64,000 nucleotides of DNA from Oscarella lobularis (Eukaryota > Porifera > Homoscleromorpha > Homosclerophorida > Oscarellidae), in assembly GCF_947507565.1 (NCBI RefSeq), contig NC_089194.1, positions 1,178,001 to 1,242,000 on the forward strand. The letters are read 5' to 3'. The notes below the pieces were generated by a model. That model searched no databases. It saw only the letters and a program-made list of their open reading frames with translations, and was not told the DNA's origin. The translations under genes were made by a program, and so were the position numbers. Shown here one piece after another: positions 46,501 through 56,439 of the stretch. Numbering within the stretch: position 1 is the stretch's first letter; each line of letters opens with the position of its first letter.

Positions 46501-49359
46501 GTAGTTTCTTCTCCTATTTGAAGTGCAAATGCATTTCTAAAGCGTTTCGATCGCGTCGATTCGACGGATCGTTCAGTTTAGGCGAGAAAACCGCAACGCG
46601 ATCGGAAAATCGCACTATTTTGGTGCTTTCGACGCGATTGGGCCGTTTCTCTTTCTAGTCTAGTAGATTGTTGGGTAATAAAACTTTTTTGATTGATGGG
46701 ATCGACCAATCTTTAGTTTTGGCCGAGAAAATCGCGAAAAAAAACCAGCCACCATCCTCCCCGCCGCCGCCCCCGCCCACCACACCCATCTTAGCATATT
46801 TCACTGGGCACCGGCGCTGCGCGCCGGCGCCAAGTGAAATATGCTAAGATCCTAACTACTAATATAGAACTACGTACGTTCGTGAACTTCGAACGCGCAG
46901 TTCGTAGAAAATCGAGGCTTTTGTTCGAAATTTCGAGATTTTTCGAAACTAGACGCGCCAGCATCGATCTTCGTAGGATTCGAAGAACTAGGCGTGTCTA
47001 GAAAAGCCATTAGAGCCGCGATCTCGTACTAGCGGTGAACTAGGTGTAAGAAGAACGACATTTTGTGCGTGGGAGACCAAGAATGGCGATATTTTGGTCT
47101 TTTTCGCGCGATTCCGTAGTTTCTTTTGCTAGTTGAAGTGCAAATGCATTTCTAAAGCGTTTCGATCGCGTCGATTCGACGGATCGTTCATTTTAGGCGA
47201 GAAAACCGCAACGCGATCGGAAAATCGCACTATTTTGGTGCTTTCGACGCGATTGGGCCGTTTCTCTTTCTAGCCTGGTAGATTGTTGGGTAATAAAACT
47301 TTTTTGATTCATGGGATCGACCAATCTTTAGTTTTGGCCGAGAACATCGCGAAAAAAACCAGCCACCATCCTCCCCGCCGCCGCCCCCGCCCACCACACC
47401 CATCTTAGCATATTTCACTGGGCACCGGCGCTGCGCGCCGGCGCCAAGTGAAATATGCTAAGATCCTAACTACTAATATAGAACTACGTACGTTCGTGAA
47501 CTTCGAACGCGCAGTTCGTAGAAAATCGATGCTTTTGTTCGAAATTTCGAGATTTCTCGAAGCTAGACGCGCCAGCATCGATCTTCGTAGGATTCGAAGG
47601 ACTAGGCGTGTCTAGAAAAGCCATTAGAGCCGCGATCTCGTACTAGAGGTGAACTAGGTGTAAGAAGAACGACATTTTGTGCGTGGGAGACCAAGAATGG
47701 CGATATTTTGGTCTTTTTCGCGCGATTCCGTAGTTTCTTTTGCTAGTTGAAGTGCAAATGCATTTCTAAAGCGTTTCGATCGCGTCGATTCGACGGATCG
47801 TTCATTTTAGGCGAGAAAACCGCAACACGATCGGAAAATCGCACTATTTTGGTGCTTTCGACGCGATTGGGCCGTTTCTCTTTTTAGTCTAGTAGATTGT
47901 TGGGTTATAAAACTTTTTTGATTCATGGGATCGACCAATCTTTAGTTTTGGCCGAGAAAATCGCGAAAAAAAACCAGCCACCATCCTCCCCGCCGCCGCC
48001 CCCGCCCACCACACCCATCTTAGCATATTTCACTGGGCACCGGCGCTGCGCGCCGGCGCCAAGTGAAATATGCTAAGATCCTAACTACTAATATAGAACT
48101 AAGTTCGTGAACTTCGAGGGTCTAATGGATTTTTGTGCTTACTTTTAGTTTCTACTTGTTTTGCTTCTTGTGTTTAATCTGCTTGGTTCTCACAGTCACA
48201 TTAAGTAAGGTTTGAGGGGTTTTTCTTTTGGTATTTTCTACATTTTCTGTCTCATAAAGGTGGTCACTTCTTGGCATCAATATTGGCCTCGTTTCTTCAA
48301 GGATTTTTGAGCTGGGAATCAACGTTTGGTTTGCCTGCGTTTTGTGGAACTACCAGCGGTTAGAACGATATTTAATACGATACGTCAGGCCTTTTATTTG
48401 AGTCACTTGTAGGCCCGAAGATCTATGGATCCTGAATCCAAGACGTCTTCTAAAGCTAAGCGATGGATTAAATGGGGAAGAGGTAGGAGGCGGTGTCGTA
48501 TAGTGTACGAGCTACTTATCGGTTCTTTTTCAGCACAAACGTTTATTTGAACCTGAGTTGCAGGCTTCATATAGTTCCACTTCCTTGGGTGAGAGAGATA
48601 TTATTATGTGCTACGAATTGATTCTTTTTTTTGACGCTTTTTTAGCTCTAGGTCAATGCTGGATTTGCTACGACAACAAGTCCAGCGATAGTCTCATCCG
48701 ACCGTGCAAGTGCAGCGGAGATTTGCAGGCAGTTCACCACGACTGCCTCAAGAAGTGGATTCTCCAGGTTTGCAATTCAGTTTTTCTCGAGAATTCCTTC
48801 CCTAGACGTTCTACAGGAAAATAACAAGGGCTCGTTTGCTTCGTCTCATGGTAAACCCTACTGCAAAGTCTGCCAAGAAAAGGTCAGTTATACGTAAGTC
48901 ATATGATTGAGATTCGTTGCATTTGAGCGTTTAGTACGACGTCATTTTTCCACCCTCCAAAAAACTATTTCCCTACGTTCCAACTCGGTAAACACCCACT
49001 ACTCTAACAACAAATACGAAATACCTAATTAAAATATCTGGGGTCCCTATTAAGATGTTGGATTAAAGTCGCTTTCCTTGTTGTGGTCGTATGCAGTCTC
49101 TGCGTTGGTGCTCAGCAGGCCGTTTATAACAACATACCCGGGTACCTTCAGGGACTCGTCATAACAGGCGTCATCATATTGGGACTCGTTGTATTGAGGT
49201 ATTCTAGCATTTGGACATGCTATAAAAACGATTGTGTTTTTTCTGTGAAGGCAATTGGCTATTACTCTAATTGAAGCTTCTACGCGAGCGCGGATGACTG
49301 CCATGGTGATAAGAAGCAGAGTTAATTTTACCCAATTGAATCAGACAATATTTCTGTAA
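43538..49359 (+). CDS. Multi-pass membrane protein with RING-CH (MARCH-type) ubiquitin-ligase domain
   Basis: The first exon (43538 to about 43659) is MNLRDVLDAVDANSTRNDTD followed by a cysteine-rich segment (LCRQACESSRGLCVGGYC). Short exons then add about seven membrane spans (LPYLVSFGVFFCLLSFVSFV; YYPFLLCSMALLVCFWAE; SLWAGLILVVLIFFLVFGSL; FLLVLLLVFNLLG; NVWFACVLWNY). The RING-CH domain is at 48648-48890: CWICYDNKSSDSLIRPCKC, then VHHDCLKKWILQ, then CKVCQEK, i.e. C-x2-C, C-x-C, H-x2-C and C-x2-C. Two more helices follow (WIKVAFLVVVVCSLCVGAQQ; LVITGVIILGLVVL), with a basic tail ending at 49359. RING-CH ligases ubiquitinate membrane proteins. This arrangement, ring late in the chain, differs from typical two-span MARCH proteins. 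One intron is enlarged by a satellite array. Confidence 0.7.
44180..44345. repeat. Short tandem duplication in a RING-CH gene intron
   Basis: About three imperfect copies of a 55-65 bp unit containing AGAGACTATTGTCTCTA-like short palindromes and CATTTTGATC. Noncoding. Confidence 0.5.
45166..48108. repeat. 615-bp satellite, 4.8 tandem units, inside an intron
   Basis: Units begin with AAAGCCATTAGAGCCGCGAT at 45166, 45772, 46387, 47003 and 47617, giving lengths 606, 615, 616 and 614 bp and a partial fifth unit. Identity between units is very high. Each contains a C-rich tract (CTCCCCGCCGCCGCCCCCGC) followed by a 63-bp palindrome. Sequence differences alternate: units 1 and 3 share GAGGCTTTTG and GAACTAGG, while units 2 and 4 share GATGCTTTTG and GGACTA. 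A 1.23-kb dimer is therefore the likely unit of amplification. Confidence 0.9.
45557..45619. repeat. Palindrome in the satellite unit (first of five)
   Basis: ATCTTAGCATATTTCACT and its inverse AGTGAAATATGCTAAGAT flank a GC-rich inner hairpin (CACCGGCGC/GCGCCGGCG). Identical copies occur once per unit, near 46172, 46787, 47400 and 48017. Confidence 0.85.
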
Positions 49360-50821
49360 CTGTGACTAATTCTATTTCTTTGCTGCGCAGGTAAATTACT
49401 GAAAATACACAGAACGTTGAGTTGCAACGTTTCAGTGGGGATAACCGGTCTCTGGACCGTTAGAGAAGCCGCTAGATCTAATCAGTAGTGCCTGTACCAA
49501 AATCTGCCCTTCGCTGAAACGATATTAGGGCTTCTGCTCACTCCGATTAGATTATTTAACAGAAACCGGCGTACAACGCTCCGGTACGCGGTCAAATAAT
49601 CGAGCTGCGTGATCGCGAGTCGTATGAGTGTAGCGCACGTTCAAGAGCCCGTTATAGAACCAACATAACGCCTTGATTTTGCTGACTCGGCGTTTCGCCG
49701 TTACTGCGTATTCCTTCGCTTTTCGCGTCCAAATAGCGAAGGAATGCCTTTAGAATGAACTCACAACACACTTGGCGGCTGATTTATTGCGTCTACTGCT
49801 CGTATTAGGCATTTCGTAGCAATGCGTGACGATTGACGTCATGCGTTGCTCAATGTAGCGTGACAGGGCGTGTCTTGCGTACGTAGGCACACATTCCTTG
49901 TTGTTTTTTCGCGTTTTGAATTGATTTGCGACAAAATTTCGTTTGTTTTTGTCAGCAGAAATGCATTTGCGGTCGATTGGCAGAGGTTTCAGTTCAAACG
50001 AGGCACGTTTTGTCACTTTTTGATCGTGAATAGCTGCAGTCGTTCGTCCCTAGTCGCGTATGAGTATAAATACCCAGCGTTTACAAGTACTTATCAGATG
50101 GAGCAGAGCAGAGCTCGTGGCTAGGATAGAAGGGAGATTGGCAACACTCCCCAAGGTTTGAGTGCATCGATGACCCGGTGGTCGCCTCATTCCTCACTTG
50201 ACAAGGGTGTAACATTGCACGCCTTCCTAGTTCTCGCATCTCTCTCCCAGCTCCTGGGCACCTCTGTCACCGGGATAAACCTCCATAGCACCGTCTTCCG
50301 TGGGGTTTGTGTCAAGTGTCGATGTTTTTTGTTCTTTTTTGAATTGTTTTACGTTCAAAACGCGCGTTTTTCGATGTTTTAACGGTTTCTGGTGTGTATT
50401 TGCCGAAGGGGGCCCTAGTTCAAATTTTGCCGTCCACGGTACAGGAGGAACGTTTATCTTATAAGTCACGGTAGTTGTTCTAAAACTGCGCCCTTTTATC
50501 CGTCAAACAACGAACAATATCTCTTATTTACCTGAAGGGGGCCCCGGTTCAAAACCCGCTCAATTTCACCTGTTATACTCCTGCCACGGAACAGCGTAAT
50601 TAATTTCTAGCCGAACTTGATCATAGAAGTATCTATGGAATACATCGCGGTTGCAGAAACAAAGCTAAATCGATTTTTTTCACCTCCCCGATGCGCAAAA
50701 AAATTAAATGGTCCCAAAGCCCAGAGACAAAATTCTGCATGCAAGAAATCTATTTACGCCTGTTGCTGTACTTTGCCTCTGCGACGGGCTTCGATGACGG
50801 TGAGGACGCATGGTACTTTTT
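49360..50821. other. Region between the RING-CH gene and the receptor-like gene
   Basis: Mostly filled by the dispersed repeat (49615-50455). The rest, 49360-49610 and 50460-50821, has no gene signal; a second GAAGGGGGCCCCGGTTCAAA string near 50535 echoes one at 50405. Confidence 0.45.
49615..50455 (-). repeat. Dispersed repeat copy 2 (inverse of 29293-30150)
   Basis: It matches the copy in FNTB intron 3 in the opposite direction. On the plus strand the TATAAATA box is at about 50065, followed by ACTTATCAGATGG. A 70-codon frame is open in both copies (here 49750-50016 minus), with a few amino-acid changes and no known domain. Similarity stops abruptly near 49610 and 50460. Confidence 0.65.
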
Positions 50822-52221
50822 TTAATTTTTACCAGCAAGACTAACTGGCTCTTTGTAAGGGGCTTTTTTGCGAGCTTCGATTGGCACTTCATAACCGTCA
50901 TCAGACACCATTCTTTGGTCGTTGATAGTTTCTCTTGTTCCTATTTCTTCGTAAAGTCTCTCGTCAGTACTCGTCTTTTCATAAACTCTGCCGTTTGAAA
51001 AGACCGGGTTTGTTGCTTCGGGTGACTGTGCACCTAGAATTAATTAAGCATTGATAAAGTAGAAATACACCGTGAAGAGTTCGTCGTATACCATTTCTTT
51101 CGGTTTCTACGACGAATGTCTTTGACCTATTCCTCCTCACCAAAATCAGGATGACGACGATGAGTACTATGATGACTATTCCGAGCAAGCCTCCTATCAG
51201 GCCTCCTGTGATAGCACTAGCATTTGACTGACTCTCTGGTGCGACAGAAATATCGTAATCTGTTGCACGCGCTGTGGGTAGTACTGTTCGATCTATTGGT
51301 AATACTGTCGTCTGATCAGTGTTTGAAGTCGAAGTTAGACTAGAAGACGTGGTCAAATTTGCTGTGAGATGGCTTGGTTTGGGTTCAGTTGTTAGGTAGG
51401 CACTACTGGAAACTGCCGTTGGTAACTGCGTGGTGGTAGGAGAAGGTTCCAGTGTTGAATTGTCTAAGAAACAAAGATCAGTCAGTAACTTGCCGAGTTC
51501 AGACGATTTGTCCTACATGATGCTACACCAGTTATTTTTATAATCAAGCAGGACGATGCAACCGTGAAATTAATTACTGCACCATCTAAGTCTTGTGCAC
51601 CACCCTGTATGCAGAAGTTTTAACGTTATTAAATCAATAACTTCCTTACCTGCAAGTAATAGCGTTTTCCCTGCTTCTCGAAGGCGAACTTGAAGTTGTT
51701 TCCCTCAGCAGCTATAATGCTCTCAGTCCATTGACTACTTTTGAGATACCGCATTGATTTGATGCTAAGGTCACCCGATGTCACCGGCGACCACAGTGTT
51801 TCTCCTGAGGCTTCGCGAAAGAGAACCGGAGTTTTCGGGGAAATATTACCGTTTCTCGGAAAAGACATTGCAAGAATGGAGCCTTCCTTGGCTAGAGAAT
51901 ACGAACAATCTAAAAAAGCAAACCTATAATACCTGTGCGATCCGTTCCCGGCTGTCCGAGCAAACCTGAGGCGTCGACGCACTTTCCCATGTCTTGCATC
52001 CACGTATTTTGATCGGGGCATTTGCACATACACTTGCTAGACGCCGTCACGGACGCTGACGATGGGCACTTGAGCTGATCATTGTTGAGACATCCAAAGG
52101 GACTCGTGAACTCATCGCCGTCCGGCAATCGATTGATCGTGATTGTGGTGCCGCCCGACTTAGAGAGCAAAAAGAGCCCTAGGCATAGAGGAAAGCACGA
52201 GAGGGACAGGATCCGAGGCAT
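50822..52221 (-). CDS. Type I transmembrane receptor-like protein with SH2-ligand tyrosine motifs
   Basis: The start at 52221 gives the signal peptide MPRILSLSCFPLCLGLFLLS, then a cysteine-rich segment (FGCLNNDQLKCPSSAS, CMCKCPDQNTWMQDMGKC). The next exon (about 51655-51912) is a beta-rich domain (ILAMSFPRNGNIS, WTESIIAAEGNNFKFAFEKQ) I do not recognise, followed by a short exon (about 51535-51605), a Ser/Thr-rich stalk and the helix AITGGLIGGLLGIVIIVLIV (about 51150-51210). The cytoplasmic part (50822 to about 51033) holds RLYEEIG and DGYEVPIE, both in the form of phosphotyrosine ligands for SH2 domains (YEEI is the classic Src-family site), and YKEPV. No kinase domain is present. The role of a small adhesion or signalling receptor is inferred. 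Confidence 0.65.
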
Positions 52222-52819
52222 GAGGAAACAAAGCAAAGGACTGACTATAACGTCATCAGGCCGATCTTGATCCCCCACGTCACAACCGCGGTATGTAAAC
52301 GAAGCCCTACGCGCACATGCTCTTACGTGATTGTACAGTGTAGTGCCAAGAAGGGCTACAAGTTGCTCACTGATTCGTTGCATGGGTTGGGTTCTTCTCC
52401 TGATATAGGATAGATACTTCCAGGAACACATCCGAGTCGTTGTCATCAAAGTTTACTAGTATTTTGCGACTGGAAATCCTAGGTCAGTGACTTGCTTTTA
52501 AGATGCTCACTGGCAAGCATTCAATTTGATCTCCTTTTTTCTTTTTGCTTATTAATTAATTAATAATGTTCAAACGCCATGGTACTTCTAGCGGTTTTTA
52601 ATAGAATGCTCAGAATCTGGTGTGTCCTGCACGTGACTGACACCATACTAATCCGAGTCATCGGTAACGAATAATTTAGCTAGCACGATGTGCAAAATCT
52701 ATTTTTAGCATCTCAATTGACGTCATTTTGCTGACCAAGCACGCTATTGATCAAAGGTACAAAGGCCACAACCCTTGCCCTTTCGGCCCCAAACGAGCCT
52801 CGCCGGAGCTCACGAGACG
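52222..52819. promoter_or_regulatory. Divergent region between the receptor-like gene and vWA gene 1
   Basis: From about 52600 to 52800 it matches the promoter of vWA gene 2 (56240-56420). A large upstream frame of the receptor gene (to 52449) reads through here but lacks a signal peptide start and domain. Confidence 0.5.
52718..52725. promoter_or_regulatory. CRE-like site TGACGTCA upstream of vWA gene 1
   Basis: The palindromic CREB/ATF consensus lies 95 bp before the start codon, in a stretch (CTCAATTGACGTCATTTTGC) kept identical in gene 2. Conservation may only reflect recent duplication. Confidence 0.4.
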
Positions 52820-55800
52820 ATGTCCAACGAAGGGGACGCCAATGCACCGCCCGCAGCTGCGGCTGCGGCTGCAGAAACGCCGACAGACGACGACAAAATC
52901 GTCGTCACGTCGCACGTCGAACAGGACGCCTATCCGTACGGCGAGCCGGTCGATTGCTGGGCCATGGTCAGCCTGAAGGCCCCCGCCTACGAGCCGACCG
53001 AGCGCTCGGCAATCGATCTCGTCGCCGTCGTCGACAAAAGCGGCAGCATGTCCGGAGAGAAGATGAAACTCGTCAAGGAGACGATGCACTTTGTCGTCGA
53101 TCAACGTAAGTCGAAATATTGGCATGGGAACTCCCTCCGGAGTACATGGGGGTGGAGGACGCGGGGAGACAGAGCCAATTTGGCTGATCGAGAGCGCGCG
53201 CCCGGGGTCGTAGACGTCGAAAAATGTTTCGACGAAGCCGTTCAAGTGGTTCCCTCCTGACGCGCTGTCGTTATAGGGAATAATAATGTAGTCGTTTCCA
53301 GTCAAAAGCAATTCTCTTCTGGTCCTCATTAGATAGTCATGTTATGTCAAGTGTTCTTCCTGATGAAGGGGCTCAGACTACGAAGATATTCCGTCTAGGG
53401 CTTTCCTTTTCGGTCTCAGTGACTGAATAGAAAAGATTTAGGTTACTGCCGCAGGTGGCCGTACAGATGTTTTGTATTAGTTGCTCAGACTAATCTGTAA
53501 AAACAGCCTTTGGCAGTTCCAAGGTTCTGTTTCAAAGGTGGGGTTCATAGTTCTATATTATTTAGCCACCTTTGTATCGGTATATATGTAATATAGTCAG
53601 TGTGGTTCACGTAAAGAGACTGGGTTTGCTCTTGACGACGCGTGTTTTGTTTCATCGACGTTTTCTATTTTACAGTCAAGGAAACCGATCGTTTGGGCAT
53701 CGTCAGCTACGACTCGAACGTCTACAACGACTTGGGGTTGACGGTGATGAACGCGGCGGGTCGCAAGAAGGCGCACGCCTCCGTCAAGGCTCTTCACGAC
53801 GGATCGTCGACGAACCTGTGCGGCGGCCTGGAACGCGGGCTCGTTCTCATCGAACAGCTCGGCGTCAATAAGAAAGACGTCTCCGCCGTTCTTTTGATGA
53901 CCGACGGGCAAGCGAATCAAGGGTACACGTCGCAGGACGATATATTGAGACGAATGACGCCGGCCGGACGACGAGGCGGCGGCGAGGGACCGCGTAGATT
54001 GTCGTCGCCGTTTAGACGGCAGGCTCCGCAGGCTCAGCAGGCTCAGCAGAATGTGAGCAGTGGCATTTTGGGGAGCTTACGTCGCGGATGGAATCGTCTT
54101 GTGGGAGCTTCTCCACCTCCGGCGACGCCTCAGCAGCAGCAGCAGCAGCAGCAGCAGCCTCCACCGCCGCCGCCTCAGCAGCAACAGCCTCCACCGCCGC
54201 CTCCACCGCCGTCTCCACCTCAGGAGCCGCAGCAACCTTCACCGCCGCCTCCACCTCAGCAGCAGCAGCAACCTCCACCGCCGCCTCCACCTCAGGAGCC
54301 GCAGCCTCCGCCTCCGCCGCCGCCTCCGCCGCCGCCGCCGCCTCAGGGGCCGCAGCCTCCACCTCCACCGCCGCCTCCGCCTGAGCAGCAGCAGCAAGTT
54401 GCGGAAGCTGTGACTGAGACAGAGAAAGGCAAAGACAAAGAAAAGGAAAAAGGTACAGTCATTCACACGTAAGCGCGCTCTGTACTGCTCAAGTTTTATA
54501 CATTAATAAATAGAGGTTAGTTAGTTAAGAGCTCAGAGATCGTTGCGGCTTATAGTAGCCTTTCCTGACCTGGAAGTCCTATATGAAACAAGCTCTACGC
54601 GGTTATAACCTAAAGCGTCGTTATATCGAGTTTTGATTAGACAAACGCTGCGATATTTTTATTAATTCGATTCTAATAACAGATGACGACAAGGTGGCCG
54701 CCGTCGTCAACACGTTCGGCTTCGGCTCGGATCACAACGCGACCCTCTTGGAGGCAATCAGCGAGCGCGGCGCCGGCGTCTACTACTACATCGACCAGAA
54801 CGAGAAAATACCCGAATCGTTCGCCGACTGCCTGGGCGGTTTACTCAGCACCGTCGGTCAGAACGTCTCTCTCAATTTCGCCGCCGTCGACGGGGCGACC
54901 TTGACGAAAGTCCATCATCGACGAGCGGACGCGCTGACCGACGCCGGAACGCATTGCGTCGTGAATTTGGGCGATGTTCAGTCGGAAGAGGGTAAGGATA
55001 TTGTCGTCGAGATGAAGCTTCCCCCATTGGCAGAGCCGCGTGACGAGCCGACGGTCGTGCTGACCGCCGAGTTGGGCTATTTCAACGCGATTACGAACGT
55101 CATGGAGACGACGACGACGACGTTGCGCGTGCGACGGCCCGGCGTCGTTTCGGAGGAGTGCAAGCGACCGAATCGGCAGATCGATCAGCAGAGGAATCGC
55201 GTTATAGCGGCGGCGGCGATGAAACGAGCGACGACGCTGGCGGATCAGAATCAGCTTGAGGAAGCGAGAAAAGTCATAGATCAGGTAAAGTCGAGTAATA
55301 TCGTTGGGTTCGTTGCATGCGATACTGAAGGAGGAACCTTAGCAGAGGGATTTTGTCATTCAACACATTTCTCCATCGGACTTAGCCCCTCCCAGAGCTC
55401 TGTTTTTATTGCAGGCACTTTAGTTAGTAGGTTAGCTGGTATTACAGTATTTATCTCACATCTACTCATACACAATTACTGTATATATAAGTTTAGCGAA
55501 GGTTAGTCTTTTTTTCTTTTGAATCAAGTGTATCTCTGCAACTAATTAGAAACCTCGGCATCCCCTCTAACAGAGTTACTAGTAACCGTACCGGAGAAAT
55601 GTTTAGAAACAATTCTTATAGCGCACGAACCCAAAGATATCTTGTCCCCGTAAGCCAGCCTTGTCTACACTCTACACATGCTCTTTTTTCTCTTTTAGGC
55701 TACATCCCAGGTAGGAGAATCTTTCACAAAGGAGGACGCTCTTAGCAAGGCTCTTCTCACCGATCTGAAGCAGAGCAAGTTGGAGTTGCGCAGCGAGTCG

Positions 55801-55938
55801 GCGTACGCGCAAGGCGGCAGCAATTTCATGTATATGAAAGCGCAGTCGCACGCCATACAACGTTCGAGTGCGACAGATGATGCGTCGTACGTGACGCCGA
55901 GAAAGGCGATGATGAAAGCAGCGGCGAAGAAAAAATGA
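52820..55938 (+). CDS. Intracellular vWA-domain protein 1, with Pro/Gln-rich insert
   Basis: Four exons: 52820-53105, 53676-54452, 54683-55284 and 55699-55938. There is no signal peptide; the N-terminus is MSNEGDANAPPAAAAA. The vWA domain has a complete metal-ion site: DKSGS (D-x-S-x-S), the threonine in GSSTNLCGG and the aspartate in LLMTDGQAN. A long Gln/Pro tract (54111-54400) is placed inside the domain, after ILRRMTPAGRR and before VAAVVNTFGFGSDHNATLLE, the next core strand. A C-terminal region (ATLTKVHHRRADALTDAG, LRVRRPGVVSEECKR, a helical QLEEARKVIDQ) resembles the beta-sandwich and helices that follow vWA in copine- or WAV3-like proteins. Ligand-binding scaffold or ubiquitin-related roles are possible; no RING is present. 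It ends in a lysine-rich tail. Confidence 0.75.
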
Positions 55939-56439
55939 CGATTTTTTGCTTCTTTCGTCACGACTCGGAGTGCGTAGCTGTAGCTGGACGTTTTTAGTGT
56001 ATTGCTTTTAGTTGTGCTTTAGCGCCGCGGTGGGGGTATAGCATGGGTTCTCCTGAATCTGATATATACTTTCAGGAACATCGTTGTCATCGAAGTTTAT
56101 TTTGCGACTGGAAATTCCCTGCAGTGCTAAGTGGGCAGTGACTTGCTTTTAAGCAGCATTCAACTCGATCTAAAATTTTCTTTTTGCTAATTAGTGTTCA
56201 ACAGGCCGTGGTAGTTCTTCTAGCGATTTTTAATTGAATGCTTAGACGTACACGTGACTGACGTCATACAGACTCAGAGTCATCGGCAACGAATAATTTA
56301 GCTACTGTAGCACGATTTGCAAAATCTATTTTTAGCATCTCAATTGACGTCATTTTGCTGACCAAGCACGCTGTTCAAAGTACAAAGACCACCACCATCT
56401 TTGCCCAAACGAGCCTTACCGGAGCTCACAAGACGATCG
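55939..56439. other. Spacer between the two vWA genes
   Basis: It contains the duplicated promoter of gene 2, with similarity to 52400-52820 from about 56060. The start of the similarity includes short stretches of the receptor-gene 5' region (TACTTTCAGGAACATCG), so the duplication took in sequence beyond the vWA gene. Confidence 0.5.
56345..56352. promoter_or_regulatory. CRE-like site TGACGTCA upstream of vWA gene 2
   Basis: Same site and context as at 52718, here 88 bp before the start codon. Confidence 0.4.

Noticed and set aside
49750-50016. 70-codon frame shared by the two dispersed repeats as a transposon protein
   Set aside because: Differences between copies look like CpG decay rather than selection on protein, and no catalytic or binding motif is seen.
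54012-54413. Overlapping frames rich in Ala/Glu, Ser/Arg or Leu/Arg on both strands
   Set aside because: They are other-frame readings of the Pro/Gln triplet repeats in vWA gene 1.
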